The position numbers and the translations under genes were made by a program. 64,000 nucleotides of DNA from Absidia repens (lineage: Eukaryota > Mucoromycota > Mucoromycetes > Mucorales > Cunninghamellaceae), in assembly GCA_002105175.1 (NCBI GenBank), contig MCGE01000017.1, forward strand, positions 248,001-312,000, given 5' to 3'. This document shows, in pieces, positions 11,160 to 23,069 of this stretch (positions are counted from its first letter, which is position 1; every line of letters starts with the position of its first letter). Below the pieces are notes generated by a model that was given only the letters and a program-made list of their open reading frames with translations, was not told the DNA's origin and ran no database searches.

Positions 11160-13508
11160 CTAATGAGAGGGGGGAGGGGGTGGTGGTGCGGCATCAGTAT
11201 GGTCAGACGCTATTAAAAAAAAAAACGGGGGCGGTCAATATTTACTATTATTGATTTTTAACAAACGGTTATTCATATAAATCACTTACGAGGAGGTGGT
11301 GGGGGTTGACCTTCCCATGATTCTTCATTTGATGGAGGTGGGGGTGGAGGGGGAGGGGCATATTCGGCTTCATGAGAAGGAGGAGGAGGTGGAGCTTGAG
11401 AGTAGTCCCATTGTTGCTGATCGTAGCCACCATAACCTTCATATTGACCATAAGATCCAGCATTGTAATATCCATCATAACCATAATTTTGATTGTGCCA
11501 TGGTGCTTCCGCATAAGCTTGTTGGTGTTTATTCCTTTGCCATGGTGGTGCTGCACTGTCATCGGCTGTTGAATGTGGTGGTGGTCGATAATAATTTTGC
11601 TGATGCTGTTGTTGCCAAGGTGCAGGTGCGGCTGCGGCTCCTGATGCTGATGCCCCAGATGCACTAGCCGATGAAGTCGGACCATACTATTAACAAAGCA
11701 AATAAAATATTCACTCGTTAGATCAAAATCTTTAACCTTTTTTTATATCACCTTTCTATATATATAATCTTACCTGTGAAACGCCTTCTTCTGGTTTTTC
11801 GCCAAGTTCCGCCATCAAATTGAGGTATTCGTGATCCAATTCTTGATCCCTAGCTCTAGCAGCTTCCACAAACTCTGGATTGTCTCGTTGATTACAATCG
11901 CGCGCAATATGACCATGACCACCACAGATACGGCAAGTAAGGTTGGCTGAGAAGTTTGTTCGTTCAGGGCATTCAAATCGTCGATGACCAGCTGCACCAC
12001 AATTCAAACAAGTTTGGTTTTCATCATCTCGTAAGGTACCGTTCAATGCTGCTAATTCGCGAAGTTGTGTTCGTTTCAATTCATTTTGTCCTTCTGGCGT
12101 AGATGCAGACTAGGAAAAAAAAAAAAAAAAAAAAAGTCAGACCCAATCTTTTGTTGTTACCAAGTTCACATTGATAGTCTTACCGTTTCAATCGTCTTTT
12201 CAATCATCTTGACAGCCTTTCGAACCTTTTCTTCCGTATCACCCATGACCAAACAATGCAGATCTTCCTCTTGTGCAGAATTTGCAGCAGCATCCGTTCG
12301 AGATTTTCCTTCCTTCACTGACCCACGACCTCGAATGCTGATTTTGGCACCAGAGTCGGATTCCATGGCCTTGAGCGTCTTACCACGAGGGCCAATCAGT
12401 AAACCAATAAAGTTAATTTCTGGGAATTCTTTTGCAGGAATATACACCTTTTCTTGTAATCGGGTTGGTTTCTTGTAATCGGCAGGTGGTACGAAATTGG
12501 CAATGGTTTTTGTTGCATGTTCGACGAGTTTGTGGCGTTCATCTTCTAGTTTTTTTCGGTAGCGGAATTCACGGGTGTTAACACGTTTACCGTCAGAATT
12601 GTACACTGGTTCAGGCGAGGGGGATCTGAAACAAAGAAGTGTTTGAATAACTACGAGTCAGTTCATCTTTCTTCAATACAACGTTATACATGATTTTCCT
12701 TCTTCTCCATCTTACCTTTCACGTTCAGGAGGTACCACGTCATTGGTTCGTAGTTTTCTATTGATTTCTTCCAATCGAATTTTCACTACACAAAATAAAG
12801 AAAAGAAAAAAAAAGCCGTGAGTACTTCCAATCATATACTTCCATGTCCTTCTCGAGTGACTTACACACAAAGTTATCCTTTTCCTTTCCATCCACCTTA
12901 GGTAAAGTAGTTGGCATTCCAGTTGATTCTTTTTCTTCTGCGCCCCAGCGACTTCTACGTTTTCGTTTTCGTTCACTAGCCGCTGTAGAGTCATTGTTTT
13001 GCGTTGTAGTAATTGGTGATCCATGAGGAGATTGGGGAACTAGAGGAAGAAATGGTGGATTAGACAAAGCATCGCGTCTAAAGGGTATATCAGACAACTT
13101 ACTAGGAGAATTGTTCGCAGGAGGAGCTGGAAGTTCTATTGTCAAAAATTAACAAGGTCAGTCACCAGTTAAAAACTCATATATGACAAACGAAAGAATG
13201 GACTTACTTGGAGATGATGCAACAGGAAACTCAGGTCCTAAAAGAATGACAAAGCCATTAATACAATAGCCCATTTGAAGATTTTGAAACAGTTTATAAA
13301 CAAATAATAAACAAACTTACTAGGAGACCGTATAGGCGGGGTGGTTGGTGTGGAGTATGATGAGTTTGTTGGTGAAGAGTCCGATTCTTGTTTGCTGTCA
13401 TGGCGCCTTTTCGTACCCAAAGGAATAACATTGGTTCCTACATCAATTGGATTAATAACATCCCTCATTTTTAAATACATATTTAAACTTACCTGTCGGT
13501 CTCCACAT
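11160..13508 (-). CDS. MSL5: Branch-point binding protein SF1/BBP
   Basis: Recognises the intron branch-point sequence at the first step of spliceosome assembly, working with U2AF. Nine exons on the complement strand (13493–13508, 13321–13437, 13208–13237, 12866–13135, 12716–12785, 12184–12625, 11774–12109, 11290–11686, 11160–11209) sum to 575 residues with all frames kept. Domains in order: N-terminal ULM with [10 protein letters not shown] (about 110–119, the U2AF-binding tryptophan motif); an RSPSPEP segment matching the phosphorylated SPSP motif of SF1; a KH domain with [15 protein letters not shown] and a QUA2 extension; two CCHC zinc knuckles ([14 protein letters not shown] and [14 protein letters not shown]); and a proline/glycine/tyrosine-rich tail. 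The first exon codes only five whole residues. It is transcribed divergently from catalase. Confidence 0.95.
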
Positions 13509-14120
13509 GATGTACAGATATGAGTGCAAATAAATTAAAGTAGAGGGGTGAGAAAAAGAATGGAAAAAAAAAAATTGAGAAAAAAAAAAGAATACCGCAG
13601 TGACTGGACTTCTTTAACGAAATTTTATTGGGTCCCCCTTTTTGTCGGTGTGTGAAATTGAGTCAAGAGTCAAGCTGTCAGATTTTTACCTTCAGTGATA
13701 TATCGATTTTTGAAGGCATTACCATTGTATATGATGTCTAAAGGCTTGAAAAAGAAATATACAATCGTATTTATTATTACTGTTGGTACCAAAGAGAGAA
13801 ATGGGTGTCGGAAATGGAAATATCAAGTATCACACCTGTATACTGACGTATTTGTGTGTTTCTGCTTTGTAGTCTTAAAAATCTCCGGTAAACCTTTATC
13901 ACATTCACCGTGGGTCTCTTTCATAGAGTATTAAAAATAAAGAAATTTTTTGAGACTAATCAAAGCGTCTTATTGTTTACACATGGGTTTGTATTTAATG
14001 GAAAATAATTTATTTTTCCACCGTTTGTTTAACAACATTATCTTATAAGGAGTTCGTAGCTTTATTCTCTGTCTTTTTTTTTTCTTCAACGTTTCTTACA
14101 TCACTCTTCATTCATCACAT
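13509..14120. promoter_or_regulatory. Divergent intergenic region between SF1/BBP and catalase
   Basis: About 610 bases separate the two start codons, so the region must hold both promoters. The catalase side ends in a T-rich stretch (14078–14096) directly before the transcript start area. No named operator could be assigned. Confidence 0.5.
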
Positions 14121-16377
14121 ATGCGCATGTCTTGCCCATTCACATCAGCATTTAGAACTTCGAGCCCTTCAGCCGTTATTGCTGAAGGAAGTGATCCAAA
14201 AGAAGATCAAATGAGCAAGTATCTTGTGGATGAATCCAATTCTGAAGAATCCACCAATTTTGGTCAAAAAATTGACAACACTCAAAGTTTGAAAGCTGGG
14301 AACCGTGGGCCTACACTCATGGAAGATTTTGCTTTCCGAGAAAAAATGCTGCATTTTGGTAGGTTTGATATTTAGATATATACATTGATGATGATAATTT
14401 ATTTTATTTATTTTTTAGATCACGAACGTATACCCGAAAGGGTCGTTCATGCTCGAGGGGTTGGTGCTCATGGATATTTTGAGACTTACGAAGATTGGTC
14501 CAACTTAACTTGTGCAAAGTTTTTAACAACCCCTGGAAAGAAAACACCTGTGTTTGTTCGATTTTCTACTGTGCTCGGATTCCGTGGTTCTCCTGATACT
14601 GTCCGTGATGTCCGTGGGTTTGCTACCCGTTTCTACACTGAGGAAGGAAATTTCGATTTAGGTATTTTTGTTCGATTTATTTGCGCGGTGTTTTAAATGC
14701 ATACATTAATATTTTTTTTAAATTTTTTTTTTTTTTTTGCTAGTCGGTAATGTAATTGCTCCTTTTTTTGTGCATGATGCCATCAAGTTCCCCGATGTTA
14801 TCCATGCAGGCAAACCAGAACCAAACCGGGAAGTCCCTCAAGCTGGAACGGCACATGATACGGCTTATGATTTCTTCGCTGAATTTCCTGAGACGATCCA
14901 CACCGTGTTATGGGCACTCTCTGGACGAGGCATACCTACCAATTTCCGCCAAGTCGAAGGTTTTGGGGTACACACCTATAGGTTGATCACCGAGGAAGGA
15001 AAAGCTATTTTTGTCAAATTCCTATGGAAACCCAAGCAAGGTTTATGCAATCAAGTATGGGATGAAGCTCAGAAAATTGCTGGCAAGGATATTGATTTCC
15101 ATCGCAAAGACCTATATACTGCCATTGATCGTGGTGACTACCCAGAATGGGAATTCGGAGTTCAAATCATTGAAGAGAAAGACGAATTTGCATTTGATTT
15201 TGATTTACTTGATCCCACTAAGCTTGTCCCCGAATCACTGGTACCCTTCAAGCCCTTGGGGAAAATGACCCTGAACCGAAATGTCGAAAATTATTTTTCT
15301 GAAACGGAGCAAGTCACTTTTTGTGTTGGCCATATTGTCCGAGGTATTGGATTTACAGATGACAGTTTATTGCAAGGTCGCCTTATGAGTTACTTTGACA
15401 CACAAATCAATCGCATGGGTTCCGCTAACTATATGCAACTACCAATCAACCAGCCCTTGACCGCGGTACGAAATAATCAACGTGATGGTTCAATGCAATC
15501 CAAAATTTTCAAGGGGGAGGTCGCTTATTATCCTAATGCACTGCAAAATAATTCCCCTGCGAAACCTGCCAAGCCGTATATTGATTACCCACAGCAAGTC
15601 AATGGCCGCAAAGTACGTGACGAAGTGCCTAGTGTGAAGGACCATTATTCGCAAGCACAATTATTTTACAACAGTTTGACAGACCCTGAGAAGCAACAAT
15701 TAATCGATGGTGCGCGATTTGAAATTGGCAAATGCAAACTCGAAGTGCGTGAACGCATGGTGGTTATTTTTAACCATGTGGATAATTCTCTTGCTCGTCG
15801 TGTAGCTACCGCCTTGGGTGTGTCTCCTCCCGATCGTGTCGCTGATAACCCCGGAAAATCATCTAAAGGGCTCTCTATGGTAGAGTACCCCAAGCCTGAT
15901 CATATACGTACTCGCACAGTGGCCATTCTCACTGCCCCTGGTATCAACACACAGGAAGCCAAGGCCACTTATGACTTTTTAAAGGGCGAAGGTGCATATG
16001 TGGAATATGTAGGAGTCACTCTTGGCGATCAGGACGGTTTGGATATTACTAACACTTACTTGACGACTGCTTCGGTACTTTGGGATGCCGTTTATGTACC
16101 TGGTGGACAAGCAGGAATCGATTTTTTGATCACCGCCAACACAAGTTTTTTCCCTGCTGAAGAACCTCTGATGTTTGTAGTGGATTCTTATCGTCATGGG
16201 AAGCCTATCGGCGTCTCCAATGAAGGTGTAAAGCTCTTAGAAAAAGCCATGTTGAAGGTCGACGCCCCTGGAATCGTCAAGAGTGATAAAGTGGATAACC
16301 ATTATTTTGAAGACCTAAAAGAAGCAATCCGTGAACAACGCTTTTGGAATCGCTTACCTATGGACAAGGATATTTGA
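14121..16377 (+). CDS. Large-subunit catalase with C-terminal flavodoxin/DJ-1-like domain
   Basis: Monofunctional haem catalase of the large-subunit clade; breaks down hydrogen peroxide. Exons 14121–14358, 14419–14661 and 14744–16377 give 704 residues, typical of this clade. Visible signature residues are the distal histidine in [11 protein letters not shown] (H90), the catalytic asparagine N163 in DLVGN, and the proximal haem-ligand tyrosine Y377 in [10 protein letters not shown]. The C-terminal 150 residues (from about [12 protein letters not shown]) form the glutamine-amidotransferase-like domain that small catalases lack. Several very conserved positions differ: DLVGNN-T-P is here DLVGNVIAP, and SDRGIP is SGRGIP. 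No signal peptide or peroxisomal SKL-type C-terminus is seen (it ends MDKDI), so cytosolic placement is the simplest inference. A tandem duplication lies directly downstream. Confidence 0.95.
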
Positions 16378-16461
16378 ACTGACTTTTTTATATTTCCCAC
16401 AATTCAATTTTTTTTTTACGTTAATAGTAGTAATAAAGAATTGAAATGGTTTATCTTTTAT

Positions 16462-16740
16462 CTTTTTTTTTTTTTTGTAGAAGTATGACATGAATAGTTA
16501 TCTTGTAGATACTGTAACAGATTCTTTTTTGCTTTTAAATACCGCATGCTGCAAATTTTATTTTCATCCTCTTCTTTCCGCTTTTCTATTTTTTTTTTTT
16601 TTTTTTTTTTTTTTTTGTAATGGTATGACATGAACGATTTATCAGGCACTGTAACAGTTTTTTTTTTTTAACTTTTAAATGCCGCATGCTACAATTTTTA
16701 TTTTAATCCTTTTCTTTCCGCTTTAAATTTTTTTTTTATC
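16462..16740. repeat. Two-copy tandem duplication downstream of catalase
   Basis: Two adjacent units, about 16462–16587 and 16588–16728. Each begins with a T run and then contains in order TATGACATGAA, a short GTAACAG segment, CTTTTAAAT(A/G)CCGCATGCT and CTTTCCGCTTT. They differ by scattered substitutions and T-run length, so the duplication is old or fast-diverging. Each unit starts and ends in poly-T. It lies in the presumed 3' flank of the catalase gene. Confidence 0.85.
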
Positions 16741-18081
16741 CAACTCAACATGCATAAAAATTCATAGATCTCATGATTGTGGAGGGTTACGTTTATTCTC
16801 ATCACTCGCCAATATTTGTGTGGATTGTAGGTAAAGTACACTTTGTTAAAATTGAGGATCATGGTAGCTAAGGGTGGTTTATTTCTGGAAATTGAAAATG
16901 TATAGGGTCATCGTCTCACAGGTGGGAATCAACTGAACGTTATTGTCAAGGCTGCCGTAGGGAAATATTAACATCACATCAAGGCACATTGGGTGGAAGA
17001 TAACAGTATTATAACCACAATCACACCACGTTTGGTATCAGAGGAAATACTGTGGGATTTTGCTTGGTAGATTCTGTCGTCATGTTTCATGGACATCAAC
17101 TTGGGCAAGTAGTAACGAAATGTAAAAGGGAAAGAAGGAATGCTTTTAGCCGTGAAATCCGTCCAGTGAACGCAAACGAACAAGATACCCACCTTTGATG
17201 TATATGCGACCACCAGCTCCCTCCAACATTATCAACATCAAAATATAGCTCCTGCCAATCATATTCCGTCCACCTCCATATCACCTTTGTAGACAAGAAT
17301 CACTGAAAGTAGCGGACTAGATGGGATAAAACACCAACATGACGTGCATATCATATTGATGGGTCATCAATCAACAGACACGTCTGAATGGAATGATTTA
17401 TCTTGGATGCACAAACATTTGTAGAATAGAATAGAAGAGAATAGAATAGATATAGCAATCACCCCCCATTCCGTCAATGTTTTTTTGTGTCGTCATTTCA
17501 AATACAATTACATGTGAATGAATCCTCTTTCCCTAGTTTAGAATCGCAAAGCTTCTCCAATACTATTTAGTTAGAAATAAAATGTGTCTGCTTTATTGTG
17601 ATATTTGCAAATAAAGAAATATATATTGACAATATCGATGGGTACAAAGGTTTTTTATTGATTGGGACGGAAGTTGTAAAAAGAAATGTGATAGGAGAAT
17701 CAAGGGCACATAAAAAGAAAAAAAAAAGAACCAAGGATCAAAAGGGAAAGGAAGTAAGGATTGGAATGGTATTATAGTACAATGTATATGTGGCGGAGGA
17801 AATGGAGGGAGGACAACAAATATTTGGGAAAAATATTGTTATAGACTGATACTGATAGGTGTGCGAAAAAAGCAGCAGTTCCCCTTCAAAATAAGATAAA
17901 GTGGATCTAAAAAAAAACGAGAATGAAGCAAAATGACAGGGGAGCAAAATAGGATATTGAAAACCAAAAAGAGACAACAGCAAATGATGATAAGGTTTTT
18001 ATTGATTGACATTAAAAAATAAGTAAATATATGTATATATGAAATAAGGCTAAGAAGGGAGGGGAGGGGGAACAAGATCGC
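16741..18081. other. Intergenic DNA with an unexplained coding-like patch
   Basis: Mostly AT-rich. On the complement strand, 17096–17296 stays open and reads like ordinary protein sequence (including YDWQELYFDVDNVGGSWW) but lacks a clear ATG; an overlapping open frame covers 16974–17213. This may be a gene remnant or chance; no family was recognised. The right end is the 3' flank of the Zn2Cys6 gene. A TAGAATAGAAT microsatellite-like patch is at about 17425–17452. Confidence 0.3.
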
Positions 18082-19341
18082 TTAAAGGGGAATAGTAGAA
18101 AGAATAGGGTGTTGTGATGTATAGTAACTATTGTGTGCAGTAGCAGTGGCGATGGTGGTAGTCGAGGAAGGGGTATCTATTTCAGCAGAAGAAGGTCGGT
18201 GATCAGTAGTATGTTGTACAGCATGATCCAATGGCGTTGTTGTGACATAAATAGGCTGATGTGTGGTGGAGACCTGACCTGTTGTTGAATCATGGGGTCG
18301 CTTGAATCCAGTGACCATAGGCGGCAGAGACAGCGTCGATGTTTCAGCATTTCCATGACGATCAATTTGTTGAGTGGAGTTGGTATATGATCCAGTCCTT
18401 TCGAATGATCCAGGTACTGCTGAAGATGGTGGTGGAGATGCTGATGTTACTGAGGCTGCTGATGCCGATGATGACGGTGGTGATGATGACGATGGGGATG
18501 ATGCTGATGTTGTTGTTGTTGCTATTATTGCTGCAGTACTAGGATTTGATGATGTTTGACCGTTGTTGTTGTTGTTGTTGTTGTTGTATAAAGGAGGAAG
18601 TCGCAAATAATCGTGAGCAATGTCAGTGGACCCAGCGGCAGATGGTGGTAAAGAAAAAGAATTGTTGTTATGTTTACTACCAGATAGATAGGGATGATGT
18701 GCAACCCCTTTCCTGCCATCGGCGTTCGTAGTCAGCCCCTTTTCGACAACACCCTTGTTGACTATAGGTGAATGATTGACAGATGATTCCAAAAGTGTCC
18801 GGAGAATACCCTCAATTGCTGCTAACCTTTCTTCAATAGATGCTATCGTTGATACACTTGACGATGTTTGGCGTTGACGCTCATGAGACTGTCCTGGGCG
18901 AGCTGGAGTTAGTTGAGGTATAAAATGAGAAAAGGAATGACGGCCACCCGATGGCATACTTGTTGCTAATGACGAGAACGAAGTTCGCATTCCTCTGGCA
19001 AGGTTTTGTGAGTTGAAGGATGTAGTTAAAGATGTACGTCGATGTTCTTCAAGTGGAGGATGGTGGAGACGTTGTTGTTGGAATGGTGGCTGCTGCTGCT
19101 GTTGCTGCTGTTGCTGCTGTTGCTGCTGTTGCTGCTGTTGCTGTACGACCGAGGTTGCTTCCTTGATAGTATTTTTAGAAGAAACGTATCGACATTCTAC
19201 TTTGGCTTTGTTGCAACTGGCACAAGGTTGAGCTCCGTCACACTTCGTTTTACGTCGTCGACATTCGGTACATGCACTTGTCACCTTGAGTCTTTTTCGA
19301 CGTAAGGTGTCTTCAGGGGGAGGATCGAATTGTGATATCAT
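18082..19341 (-). CDS. Zn2Cys6 (Gal4-type) transcription factor, small, polyQ-containing
   Basis: Sequence-specific fungal transcription factor, nuclear. Single exon, 419 residues. A binuclear zinc cluster with perfect spacing is at residues 24–50 (CTEC-x6-C-x5-CASC-x6-C, where the six-residue spacer is RRRKTK), preceded by a basic RRKRLK segment. A pure glutamine run follows (about 68–86). A short amphipathic segment, EERLAAIEGILRTLLE (about 170–190), is the likely dimerisation helix. The rest is low-complexity Ser/Thr/Asn/Pro. The fungal-specific middle homology domain found in larger members is not visible. The only plausible start is the ATG at 19339–19341, just before the zinc cluster. 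Its targets cannot be inferred from the neighbours. Confidence 0.88.
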   Translation of the reverse strand: MISQFDPPPEDTLRRKRLKVTSACTECRRRKTKCDGAQPCASCNKAKVECRYVSSKNTIKEATSVVQQQQQQQQQQQQQQQQQQPPFQQQRLHHPPLEEHRRTSLTTSFNSQNLARGMRTSFSSLATSMPSGGRHSFSHFIPQLTPARPGQSHERQRQTSSSVSTIASIEERLAAIEGILRTLLESSVNHSPIVNKGVVEKGLTTNADGRKGVAHHPYLSGSKHNNNSFSLPPSAAGSTDIAHDYLRLPPLYNNNNNNNNGQTSSNPSTAAIIATTTTSASSPSSSSPPSSSASAASVTSASPPPSSAVPGSFERTGSYTNSTQQIDRHGNAETSTLSLPPMVTGFKRPHDSTTGQVSTTHQPIYVTTTPLDHAVQHTTDHRPSSAEIDTPSSTTTIATATAHNSYYTSQHPILSTIPL

Positions 19342-20023
19342 ATAAAAGAAGTAGTAGAATAAAGAGATAGATAAAAAAAAAAAAAAAAAAAAAGACGGAA
19401 AGAAAAAAAAAAAAAAAAAGGAACGCGCCCATTTAAAATGTAAAAAAAGAAGACTGGTTTAGGCTGCTCGTGCAAATTGCCCAAAAGTAAAACAAATTGT
19501 TCTTAAAAAAAAAAGGAATAAAAAAAGGCATGACATGATTACTATTTTACTTATTTGTACCAATAGTAAATCAAATCCCATCAGTGAACATAGTGTATAC
19601 TACGCTATGATTCAAGGGTATTATTTACTATCATAACCAGTCCATTCAGGTAATGTGTTTTAAAATGGGATGTAAGCCCGGATGTAGCGGAAAAATAGCC
19701 GTTCCCTTCCCCTCCTATCGGAAAAGTCAGTAAGACAAAGATGGTTCGTGTCACCCGTCCTGTTCATGTGAATGATGAGTAGGCCCTTCTCCGTGTCCCG
19801 GACTGACCATGTTTGTCAGAATGGTGTCACCATACTTGTATCATAAAACGTGGATAGTCGCCCTCTTGAATAAAACAGAATCTGTATCGCAGTACAATCA
19901 TGGCCAAAAACAAATAAAAAAAAATAATAAAAACTTATTGAGAGTATGTATAAGAAATTTTTTATTATAAAAAATGAATATACAAAATAATAATAATGAT
20001 ACTAGTGTTACTACAATTGCTAA
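19342..20023. other. Intergenic DNA, upstream of the Zn2Cys6 gene
   Basis: Contains two long A runs (about 19373–19393 and 19405–19419) just upstream of the Zn2Cys6 start. The remainder is AT-rich and includes the 3' flank of the next leftward gene. No coding frame was recognised. Confidence 0.45.
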
Positions 20024-21273
20024 TTAAAACATGACAGTATCGCGCCATTCCATACGAGGCACCTTTCGGTAGTCGCCTACTTTGCCAAGTCGCCATAAGT
20101 AAACATCCAATGCACCTTCAGTCATATTATGGACCGGACCAATGGGTTGATCTGAACGGGAAAGCTTGACAATTTCTTCACAGGCAACCACCGACGCAGC
20201 ACGCATTATATAAGCCTTGTATTCGCCAACATCTTGATTCGTGTCTAAATCTTGCTGCCATGCATCAGGAATAACCAATACACCAAGATGAATCAACATG
20301 GTAGGAATCACATTATCCGAGAAGATTGTTAATTGGTCAATATCAGTGTAGCCAAAGTGGTCGGGATCTTGGTCGTGGAAGAGGAACCAGAGATGATACA
20401 CAAGAATTTGGGCCTTTTTAAAAAGATACACAGTGTCGCCATCAGGGGTCACAGACAAATCTTGCAATCCAGGTAAAGCACGTACCAATTTTTCTACTAG
20501 ATGACTTGCGGTAGGTGAGCCACTTGCCGTAATTTGAGTTTGGGTGATGTCCATGATAAACGCAGCAAGGTCTTTGTAGCCATGGTCAACCAAAAAGTTC
20601 CCAGTGCTGTTGAGAACATCAACAATTCCTTGAGCAAAAGGCTTGACTGCTGTAGCTTGGTTAGTAGTCATGAATGGCATATCTTCTTTCACAGGAACTT
20701 CTTTTTCAATGGGTAATTGAAAGATAGATGCCACGTCAAAGATATCAATGGTTTTGAACTTTTCAGCTGTCATAGGTGTGCCACCAACATGGAACGACAT
20801 GACACCGAACCGGATAACATCAAACGCTCTAATAATAATAATATGGAAGTATGTTAATGTCAGGTGCCCTTACTATATAAATTTTTATTCCAGCTTACTT
20901 ACCCACGCCCAGCGAGTTCATGAAGAGGTACACGGTAGCCACTACCAAAGTTGAGCAGATCAATCACAGCAACAAAGTTAACTTCTTCGGCGAGAGTAGA
21001 GAACTTCAGAGGCATTCGGATGGGGGTATCAATCGCCAATTCTTCATAGCTTGGTTTTTCAAGTTTGGTCAAAAAGTCTTTCACGCCTTGTTCAGAGACC
21101 TAATAATAGTACGAGTAAAAAATAAAAAGGGAGTCCTGTTAATAAAGACCGCGTCTGGAAATACCACTTACCGCCTTATGTTTTTATTATTTTACCTTGA
21201 CAGGACTCTTATCAACAACTTGCTTGCAAGTGGTTCTTACAGCTTGAATAAAGTCAGTATTGGGCAATGACAT
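20024..21273 (-). CDS. Queuosine salvage protein-like (DUF2419/Q_salvage family)
   Basis: Family members hydrolyse queuosine 5'-monophosphate to release queuine for tRNA modification. Three exons on the complement strand (21196–21273, 20903–21099, 20024–20828) give 359 residues, about the family's length. Evidence is the pattern of short motifs in order: NFVAVIDLLNFGSGYR, a GRGAFDVIRFGVMSFHV stretch, LFKKAQILVYHLWF, and LTIFSDNVIPTMLIHLGVL followed by an EEIVKLS helix. These resemble the family's NF…LNF, FYKKAQ and FADY-x-PQ blocks, but several positions look divergent, so the enzyme activity is only inferred. It shares a 212-base divergent promoter with the histone-fold gene on its right. 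Confidence 0.58.
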
Positions 21274-21485
21274 TATATCAAACAAATAATATTTCGCAAA
21301 GAAAATAAAGTATCGGTGAGAATCAGTGGTGATTTTATAGCTTGAAATATAAGCGGAGAATTTGCTGCGTCGCTTGTTTCTCTCAGACAATTCCAAAAAG
21401 TCACACAGGCGCGCTTTATACTTTTCTCTCCCTTTTTTTTCCTTTTCCTTTTTTTTTTTTTTTAATACATTCCTCAACTCCCATC
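21274..21485. promoter_or_regulatory. Short bidirectional promoter between the Q-salvage-like and histone-fold genes
   Basis: Only 212 bases separate two opposite start codons, so both genes must be driven from it. A T-rich stretch (21422–21463) sits on the histone-fold side, immediately before its ATG. No specific factor site was identified. Confidence 0.55.
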
Positions 21486-22261
21486 ATGGTGTCCGAATCA
21501 GCAACCAACTCCAAAAAAGAACGAGTCATTGGGCAGTCTGCTTTACCACTAGCTCGAGTCAAAAGAATCATCAAAGAAGATCCTGATGTGTCGCTGATCA
21601 ATGTGGAAGCAACACACTGTATAGCTTCAGCCACTGTAAATAGACCAACGACCCCTTTTCTCCACCATTCTCTTTGAAACTATCAACTTAATCAAACTTG
21701 ATATTTTTTTTTATTGTCTATAGGAACTTTTTATGGAATATCTTGTGAATGAAGGGTACTCAAGAGCACAAAAGAATAAACGCAAAACTGTTTTTTACAA
21801 GGATCTGGGTAAGTGAACGAGATGAACACAGACATAAAAGAAGAAAAACATAGTATACTAACATACGGCACTTGGTGGGGATAGCTTCTGCTGTTAGTCA
21901 AACCGATCCCCTTGAATTCCTTGAAGACGTTATTCCCACCACAATGACATTGGAAGAAGCTTATAGACGACGCGATCAACCCGATGACGACACTGGCAAG
22001 GACGATCAAGTAACCTCGGTGGCAAAGAGACGGAAGTTACAATTCAAACCTAGTACACCAAAACAACAACAACAGCAACAACAGCAAGAGGAGGAAATGG
22101 AAACAGATAGCTCACAACAACAACAACAGCAGCAACAGCAAGATAATAATGACGATGATGAAGAAGAAGAGGACGGTGAAGAGGAAGAAGACGCCGAAGA
22201 GGAAGAAGACGATGACCAAGACGTAGAGGATGAAGAAGATGATGAAGAAGAGGAAGAATAG
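21486..22261 (+). CDS. CHRAC1/Dpb3-type histone-fold protein
   Basis: Small histone-fold protein of the NF-YC/CHRAC1/Dpb3 class. Relatives pair with a Dpb4/CHRAC-17 partner in DNA polymerase epsilon or in ISWI chromatin remodellers. Exons 21486–21635, 21724–21808 and 21885–22261 give 203 residues. The histone fold spans about residues 19–100, with LPLARVKRIIKEDPDVS, ATELFMEYLV and a final helix ending FLEDVIP. The C-terminal half has two glutamine runs and then an almost purely acidic tail, much like the acidic tail of animal CHRAC1. The Dpb4 partner is not in the window. Whether it serves polymerase epsilon, a remodeller or both cannot be told from sequence. Confidence 0.82.
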
Positions 22262-23069
22262 ACTAGAAACCAACAATACTGTATTGGTAGATGAGATAGT
22301 TTAATTTTTAGTTTTTTTTTAGTTTGTAGTTAGATAGCCTTATTGTATATGCCCTTATTATTTTGCTACTTTATTTTATATATTTACAAATAAACGATGG
22401 ATCATTTTTACTATAGAAATATATGTTAATAGTGGTTTATAATGATGAATTTTATATTATCGTATCGTAGCTTTTAATGATGATGATGATATAATGGTGG
22501 CTCTTGAGGTGGTCGATATTTGTTAACGATAACAATGATGATGACCAAGACAAACAGCCGGATTGAACCAATAAATTAGGCGAACAAAACACTGGAAAAA
22601 GATCATGCATTATTTACCTCTTCAGCTGTAGTAGGCGTGGGTTCATAGTGGCATGTCTTTTATATGTAAAAGTGCATTATATAGTAGAAGCTCACATTAA
22701 GAATACTCATAGGAAGAGGAATATTCTTACTCGGTTTATGAATGCTTTTTTGTGGAATGTGTAACTTGGATTTGCTTTCAAACCAGTAACAAGGAATCTT
22801 TTTATCTCAATGCTTCCCTTATCTTATTATCAACTCGATATTTTCGATCTAGTTTGCTGTTTACTATGTACTATATTTATCATTTGGCAATGTAAAATAC
22901 ATACTGCTTAGTCACTAGTTTACTTACGATAGAGACACATAATAAATATATCAATCGAAAACGAAATTATACAGTTATTGCGGGCAATAGCGTTATTGTC
23001 ATGTGTATAGCTATTCTATTCCTAGCAGGACAGCGGTCTTCTGGATGTTTTCTTTTGCAGATCAGCAAG
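22262..23069. other. Intergenic DNA
   Basis: AT-rich 3' flank of the histone-fold gene, then unannotatable sequence. No coding frame with supporting features was seen. Confidence 0.45.

Noticed and set aside
12065..12478. 137-codon plus-strand open frame opposite SF1/BBP
   Set aside because: Overlaps the KH exon and a poly-A intron on the other strand; composition is that of an antisense shadow.
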